DNA of 64,000 nucleotides from assembly GCF_000005505.3 (NCBI RefSeq), contig NC_016133.3:37537237-37601236 (forward strand), in the 5' to 3' direction. Positions 57,905-64,000 of the stretch are shown here, piece by piece. The DNA is from Brachypodium distachyon (Eukaryota; Streptophyta; Magnoliopsida; Poales; Poaceae). Under the pieces are notes generated by a model that worked only from the letters and a program-made list of their open reading frames with translations, did not search any database and was not told where the DNA came from. The position numbers were made by a program, and so were the translations under genes. Each line of letters starts with the position of its first letter. Within the stretch, counting starts at the first letter, position 1.

Positions 57905-59400
57905 TGTTATTCCCTGAGGCTTTTACGGAATCCAGTTAATTGTAGGGTCTTTTGTGCAAAATCCCCCTCTTCGTTTTGACACATTCTGTTGGGCGCCCGC
58001 GCACTGGGCGGGCTGGGCTGTTTGAGTGTTTGGTGGGCCGGTCTGCGTTCAATACTTTTTTTGTCCAGTTTGGGAATTTCAGAACGGAAAATGTTTTTTA
58101 GAAAATAGAAAAATACTACATACACAGTGAAAGCGTATCGGTACATAGGTATCTGAACAAAGCTGCAAAAATTTATTTAGATCGGAGGGAATAGTATTTT
58201 TTTCTTGAAAAAAAAATAATGCTACTTTGGATTACTTCTTCTTCTAATTGTCATCCCGGAAGCACACGCTCAGCGATACTCCCTTTTAACTACGAAAATT
58301 TGAACTTTAGCACTCGTACCTTTTCTTGAAAAAAATGCTATGTACTTTGAATTACTTTTACCTTCTAATTCTGATACCGGAAGCATACACTCAGCGATAT
58401 TCCCATACTCCGAGAATTCAAACTTCAGTACTAAGTAAGTTGCGCATTGCGGAAAATAAAGGAATTTTTTGGTAGCCTATACTGATTTGGTGTCTCACTT
58501 GGTTGGTTGCTATTTCGTGAAATCTTGCTATGAGTAAGTAATTTTTTTGCCAATATAAACCAATTAATTCTTAACAAAAAAAACTATTCCCTCTGTTCCG
58601 AAAAGGATGTCTGAAATTTGTTTAAATTTGAATGTACCTAGACACTAAAACATGTCTAGATATATTTTGAAAAATTTGAGACATCATTTTTAGGACGGAA
58701 GGAATAGAAGTCTTTGACAATTGTTTTTTTTTACTCGAAAGACATATCTTTTTCACTGATCAAAAGAGACGACGATCATCCCTTCACATTTCACACATTG
58801 TTAGGGGCGAGCAGATTCATCAGCTACTGCATTATATACTCTCTAGGACAAAATCAAAGCTAATCACAACAAAAAATCATAAAGCAAGGGTAGCACATTC
58901 CCCAAATATTATTGCTACAGCACGTGTTAGCTCTTACTAACAAATTTGTTGACTCAATATGGTGGGCAAAAATTAGCGACAAAAACCAAACACACTCTAA
59001 AAAACTAAACTTGCCGCGCCCGTTGACAGGCGTCGGATCTGATACGGTCGCTCCACCGCACGGGCGAAGACCGAAGAGCAACCGACGGTCGGTCGGCTTC
59101 GGTGCTGATCCAGTTTTAAGTTAAGTCGCCGCCACCCGATCCGACCCAGACGCCGCACCTGATCCGCCCGCCCCGGATCCCTTATCCCGTACGGCACCGC
59201 CTGCTACGCGGCCCATGCCATCCTCCCACCGACCCACTGACCCGGAGGCCCCACCATCCCGCGGCTCGGTCGGCGTCTCCATCGCCCCCCCCATCGATAA
59301 AACCGTCACGCGCTCCGGCTGTCGGGGTTCCCTTCCCTCCCCCTTCCCCTGTTCCGCCTCCGCGTCGCGTCGCCTCGCCGCCTTCCATTCCCGTTTAGAG
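57905..59400. other. Intergenic between divergent FLZ and WD40 genes
   Basis: AT-rich from 57905 to about 59000, then a GC-rich stretch leading into the WD40 gene leader. Two similar segments at 58202-58275 and 58320-58395 (gaaaaaaa...atgctact(t)tggattactt...ggaagca) form a diverged direct repeat. No gene is seen. Confidence 0.4.
58585..58705. mobile_element. Stowaway-type MITE
   Basis: tattccctctgttccgaaaagg is inverted at tttttaggacggaaggaata. The interior has ctagacactaaaacatgtctag, typical of Thalos-like Stowaways. Confidence 0.7.
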
Positions 59401-59687
59401 CGCCCCCCTTTTTGGCCCGCGCCCCTCCCCCAAAGGGGAAGGAAAACAAATCCCCAATTCTTCCCCCACGGTTCTCCGCGCCCCGCCGCTGCCCCGAGTT
59501 AGCCTCTGAATCGGATTAATCGTGGTGAGTTCTGGGACGGATTGGTGGCCTAGATTCGGGGGATTTTTTATTTTTTTTTGCGTGGTCTCGCCCCCATGTT
59601 CCCGAGTTCGGGGCCTGATTCTGAATTCGCTTTTGTGGATTCTCGGGGTGTTTTTAATTGGTGATGTTTTTTTCCCCTGTTTTGCAG

Positions 59688-59728
59688 TGTGATTTTGTTT
59701 TTTTGGTTGGATCGAGGCGTCGGTGAGG
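59688..59728 (+). promoter_or_regulatory. Leader of the WD40 gene after a 5' UTR intron
   Basis: A first non-coding exon appears to end at 59524 (cgtg then gtgagt) and join at 59688 (after ttttgcag), leaving a 41-nt leader before ATG 59729. The short UTR intron just upstream of the start codon is common in plant housekeeping genes. Confidence 0.55.
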
Positions 59729-62700
59729 ATGGACGAGTTCGAGCTGGAGGATAACCTAGAGTTCATCCTCCAGAGCATCCAGGAGCTCATAGAGGACCAG
59801 GGCGACAACAACCCCTTCGGCGAGGTCAACCAGAACGAGCTCCTCGCCAACCTCGTCAACTATGACCAGGTACGCCGAGGTTGATTCTGTCCACGGTTCG
59901 AGTTCGACAGCCGCCCCGCGTTGGAAAATTTATAGCCTTTTTCTCTCTTGTTTTGCAGGATAACATGATGCCAGACGTGTCCGCAGAGGACGTAGTGAAC
60001 GGGAAGGACGTGCAGGGGATCCCGTGGGAGAAGATGATGTTCCCGAGGGATAAGTACCGTGACATGAAGATGAAGAGCTACAAGAATTATCAGAACCTCA
60101 GTTATGCCCGGGAGGATGCTTTGCAGGTATGGAGCTCTTGCGCAGTTTCTCTGTTACCTTTGTTTTATGTTCTCGCTCACTCCCTAGGCAAGCAACACTG
60201 AGTACCCTACCTAATTAGCCATTAGGTCTTCAGAATTTCCTCTTCACAATCTCTGTTATCATCGGAAAATTCACGGTTATATGGAAGGTTGCATCCGCGT
60301 GGACACATGAATAATCAGATAATGGCACAAAAAAAATCATTCTACTGAAATGGACATGCTGTTTTTGTGGAGTTTGCTATGTGTGAACAAATGTTTATTA
60401 TGTTGAAGGTAAGCTGGGGTGCCTGACTTAGCTGCAAACCCAACAAGATAGATGAAAGTATGGCCGTATATGTCATATGAGAGCTCGATGCTCATGGGAA
60501 TGGGCTTGGACTGTCCATGGGCAATTCACAGCTTGAACATATCGGATTTTAGACATCTAATTTTATCAAGATCAATCCAATACTTCACATGGATAGTTGG
60601 ATAATTTGAACGAAAACAACAACGAGAATTTAGGATCGGAGGGAGTAATAGCTTGACTAGATTTAATTAGTCTCTGAACATAAGAGAGTTCATTGCATAT
60701 ATATCACTGCTGAGATCATGCATTAGTTCAATAATTTGGTCAAGTCATTACCTAAAACATGTGTAGTTTTCCCTGTAAGGTGCATATCGGCCTGATATAT
60801 CATTTTATTTGGCCATAATGGGCTCCGGCCGACACATGTCTTCTGACAATGTTACAACAATACACGAGTTGGTGGCAACCAATATTACGAGAAGTTTGGT
60901 TGCAAGTGCTCCTTCCAGCCTTCCAGTTTTCTTATTTTAATAACAATTTATGAAATATGAACTCAGGTGTGTTCGCTAATTTTTTGGGCTGGCTGGGCGG
61001 GTCATTTTTAGGATTCCTCCCCACCATTACTTGCAAGCTACAAGTTTTGTGTCTGTTACCTGTAAGAGTGATAACTTTACCATGGAAAACCCCCCTTGCA
61101 TAGTATTTACCTGGGATCTCCGCCACCCACGCCCAACTATTTCTGTAGAATTCTAACTGGAACCCGAGTTGGTTTCCAACACCACTGTTTATGTCTCAGT
61201 AAAATTTTGCATATTCAAAATATTCCTGCTGAATCAGATCGAACCGTCTGAACTGGGAACTCATTGGATACTTAAACCACAATGCTTAGTCTTGGATTCA
61301 TGGCCATGCCATTAACATGCACGGACATAATTACACGTTAACAAATGAGGCTACCATATTTTTCAATACCGTCAACTCAAGTTGATAACTAAGCTGCACA
61401 TTAAAAAGAACCTGTGTGAACTGGACCAACAAAATATGAACAACAATTTTAGGAACATGCGTGGAGTATTTCGTAAGAATTGCATTTTTCCACTAATGAT
61501 TTCCTTAAATACGTTCTTTCGGTTGGATGGTGTACAGTCACTTCATGTGGAAAGATCTCTTGACTGTGTCACTGATACATTTCTAGAAAATAAGCCCGTT
61601 GTGCGAAAACTTATCAACATTAATTATTATGGCACAGTCTTGTCTTTATAATTAGAAGTTCATTGTACAAACAAACTTCTGAAAAAGTTTATATTGTTGG
61701 CTTGTTTGCTGACCAGCTTAAATCTTTTTTTTCTTTATATTTGATCATCCAGGACTGCAAACAAGTGCAAAAGGATAGCCCTTACTATGATTTCCAGTAC
61801 AACACAAGACGTGCTCGGCCATCAATCGTGCATTTTCAGGTTTAAATCTACTCCGTTGTCATTCCAAACTGCCAGTGCAATACATGGGGCTTAATAACAG
61901 CTAAAGATGATCTTTCTGAACTGATCAGATCATGTTGTCCTTCAGAACTTATTCATGTTTCTCAAAATATGATTTGCCTCTTGTTATTGGTTCTCTGATA
62001 CTGAAATTGAATTTGCATGTTACTGTGCTGTCTATCATCCAAGTATTATTTATATTGTGATGGTGTGAAACCAAGGGAGTGGATCACATTACCTCATCTA
62101 GAATTGAACTGATAGGTAGTAGCGTTGAGAGAGTTAAAAGCATTTTAGTTATTTCCTTCCCATGTTCCCTGATCGTTATTTAAAAAAAAAACATCAATAA
62201 GGTTGTTTCCCATTTTTTGGAGTCAATTTTCTTGATGCTGAACTCGTCAAATTCTGTAACTCAGATGTAACTAAGTAACTTGTTTCTCCATGTTTGGCGG
62301 TTACATCAGAACAACTATATGCACATATGGCCTAGTATCTCCTCTTGGTGTGCTGATGATCGTATGAAGTACAAATTATGCCTTAGTAGCACTGATGTCA
62401 AAATATAAGAGGGATGTAATTCTGAGTTCTGACGTTCAAGTTTGCAGTTGAGGAATCTCGTCTGGGCAACAACCAAACATGATGTTTATACAGTACACGA
62501 TCAATCAGTGACACACTGGTCGTCACTGGACCAGATAAGCACTGAGCTAATCAATGGTGATGATTGCATTGTACCGAAACAGGTTTGTACTTCATCCACA
62601 GGTCCTTAGCTCTATTGTTGTTGATTCATCTTCTCTTTAGACTAAGACATGCAACACATTTTTCTTGTTGCTTGAAAGAGAGGACATGGTTCGCAATCTG

Positions 62701-63800
62701 TTGCAATGGTCCAGTTCACAACTATGGCGGTAGATGATAATTTATTGATACTTGGTGGTTTTCAAGGGGAGCTTATATGCAAGGTACTTTGGTGATATAC
62801 CCTTATGCTTTGCAGTATAGTCTAAATAACTCATGACCTGATAAATTAATTTGATATTTGTTAGCGCCTGGAGGATGATGGGATTGTTTTCAGCACAAGA
62901 GTTACAGATGATGAGAATGCTATTACCAACTCTTTGGAGATCTACCAGGATCCCAGGTAAGATTTGGTGCTTTTAGAGTCTGCATATGTTATTTCCAGTT
63001 TCTTGTTAACAATGTTATAAGAAACTGTATAATTTCAGTGGATCAAGACGGTTGGTGGCTGCTAATAATGACTGCTCTGTCAGAATTTTTGATACCGAGT
63101 ACTTTGATCTCCTTAAGCACTACGTCTTCCCGTGGTCTGTAAATGTAAGTAGCTGAGATCTGTTTATTCCATATAGTTGTGTCCATGTTTATTTACTAAT
63201 ATTTTGTTTTGAAACAGAGTGTTTCGGTGAGTCCCAACGGGAAACTCTTTGCTGTCCTTGGTGATCATGAGGATGGATTGGTAGTGGATCCCAACTGTGG
63301 CAAGGTAAGTGTGGGGATGTTTTTCTCAAGGTGATCTGTGCTTTCTGGTTAATCCTAATGGAGTATCCTTTCCTCCTTTGCTTTAGGCGATTGGTAAGCT
63401 TAGTGGGCATTTGGATTACTCATTCTCATCTGCCTGGCATCCGGATGGCAACATCTTGGCTACTGGGAGTCAAGACACAACATGTCGGCTGTGGGACATA
63501 AGAAACCTATCAGAATCCTTAGGGGTGCTTGGCGGAAGGGTCGGCTCAATACGTTGTATCAAATTCTCTCCAGATGGGCGCTTTCTGGCAACAGCAGAGC
63601 CTATAGATTTCGTCCATATCTACGACTCTTGGGCAGATTATGGCAAATCTCATGAAATTGACTTCTTCGGTGAAATTGCTGGTTTGTCATTTAGCCCAGA
63701 CACCGAGGCCTTCTATATTGGTGTAGCGGACCAAACATATGGAGGTCTAATGGAGTTCAAGAGGAGGCATCAACATCATTACGTGAACTGCATGTGGTGA
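59729..63800 (+). CDS. WD40-repeat protein, C2A9.03-like family
   Basis: A conserved plant/fungal WD40 family of undefined biochemical role (plant members are annotated as WD repeat-containing protein C2A9.03-like). Nine coding exons keep frame: 59729-59869, 59959-60126, 61753-61839, 62448-62582, 62679-62783, 62865-62956, 63039-63144, 63218-63304, 63387-63800, giving 444 residues. The N-terminus is acidic (MDEFELEDNLEFILQSIQEL). The central part includes YNTRRARPSIVHFQLRNLVW, split by an intron. WD repeats are clearest at the end: GKLSGHLDYSFSSAWHPDGN, ILATGSQDTTCRLWDIRN and CIKFSPDGRFLATAEP. It ends HHYVNCMW, a characteristic C-terminus. Intron 2 is 1.6 kb with a MITE remnant. No defect is seen. 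Confidence 0.92.
60610..60652. repeat. Stowaway MITE remnant in WD40 intron 2
   Basis: Only one terminus (tttaggatcggagggagtaa) is preserved; the other end is not found nearby. Confidence 0.45.
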
Positions 63801-64000
63801 TGTCTTTTGTTTAGCATGATTTGCTTTTCTAGTACATTCCTTCAGATGCGATTGATTGATCGTTTAACTGCTGCAAAAACTGCATGGTTCTAGTGAAGGC
63901 AACCAACAAAGAAGCTCATTGAAGCAGTTGCTGCCGTTAGTGACTCGCTGCAACGTCGGAAGCTTCTCCAGATGAATGATCTGGAGCTGTATAAATTTCT
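63801..64000. other. 3' flank of the WD40 gene
   Basis: Probable 3' UTR running to the window edge. Stop codons occur in all frames I followed, and no new gene start is evident. Confidence 0.45.

Noticed and set aside
1..64000. Search for CRISPR-like arrays, bacterial operons or phage attachment sites.
   Set aside because: The window is clearly plant nuclear DNA. The regular repeats found are transposon subterminal repeats or simple tandem duplications.

Overview
This window is nuclear DNA from a grass, most likely a member of the Pooideae (wheat, barley, oat or Brachypodium group). The evidence is intron-rich plant genes, an intron-containing tRNA-Tyr, many Stowaway-type MITEs ending in tactccctcc...ggagggagta, a Copia retrotransposon, and CACTA transposons beginning CACTACTACA or CACTG. 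I cannot fix the species from sequence alone. No bacterial-style operon or CRISPR is present.

Layout. 1-6.2 kb: intergenic, with a 1.5 kb terminal-inverted-repeat element flanked by TTA. 6.3-7.5 kb: a single-exon F-box/DUF295 gene (+). 7.5-12.4 kb: intergenic, with a foldback element, a MITE and a 1.5 kb non-autonomous CACTA element (direct repeat TCA). 12.4-17.8 kb: an intact 13-coding-exon group 1 type sulfate transporter (+). 18.3-24.6 kb: a full-length but mutated Copia element (-) with direct repeat GTTCA. 24.7-25.9 kb: two LINE 3' ends. 26.5-27.7 kb: a MATH-BTB gene (-) carrying two offsetting frameshifts. 29.0-30.3 kb: a retroposon (-) with a 16-bp target duplication. 30.6-35.0 kb: an intact nine-exon organellar MnmE/TrmE GTPase (+), one intron of which appears to be GC-AG. 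35.7 kb: tRNA-Tyr(GTA) with a 13-nt intron. 36.2-36.8 kb: a 5'-truncated NAC fragment (-). 37.1-44.7 kb: a 7.6 kb CACTA element (direct repeat ACC) with a degenerate TNP2-type transposase and a Ulp1-like protease gene. Each gene is preceded by a cluster of hairpin repeats. 45.1-45.9 kb: a DUF1668 pseudogene with an internal deletion. 46.3-51.2 kb: a same-strand mosaic of exon fragments from at least four unrelated genes (DUF212, VIN3-like, phospholipase D zeta, RETICULATA-related, possibly also TPX2/WVD2-like). 51.3-52.1 kb: a LINE 3' end (-). 54.0-54.7 kb: an LTR-like segment. 54.7-55.2 kb: a possible small two-exon gene (-). 56.9-57.6 kb: an intact FCS-like zinc-finger gene (-). 59.4-63.8 kb: an intact nine-coding-exon WD40-repeat gene (+).

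The well-supported intact genes (F-box, sulfate transporter, MnmE, FLZ, WD40, tRNA-Tyr) have unrelated jobs; this is ordinary eukaryotic gene order, not a pathway cluster. The most unusual parts are the multi-gene mosaic at 46-51 kb, which looks like transposon-mediated gene capture, and the CACTA element, in which hairpin clusters like those at its two ends also sit internally ahead of its second gene. Splice sites were placed by eye from GT/AG (or GC/AG) signals and preserved reading frame.
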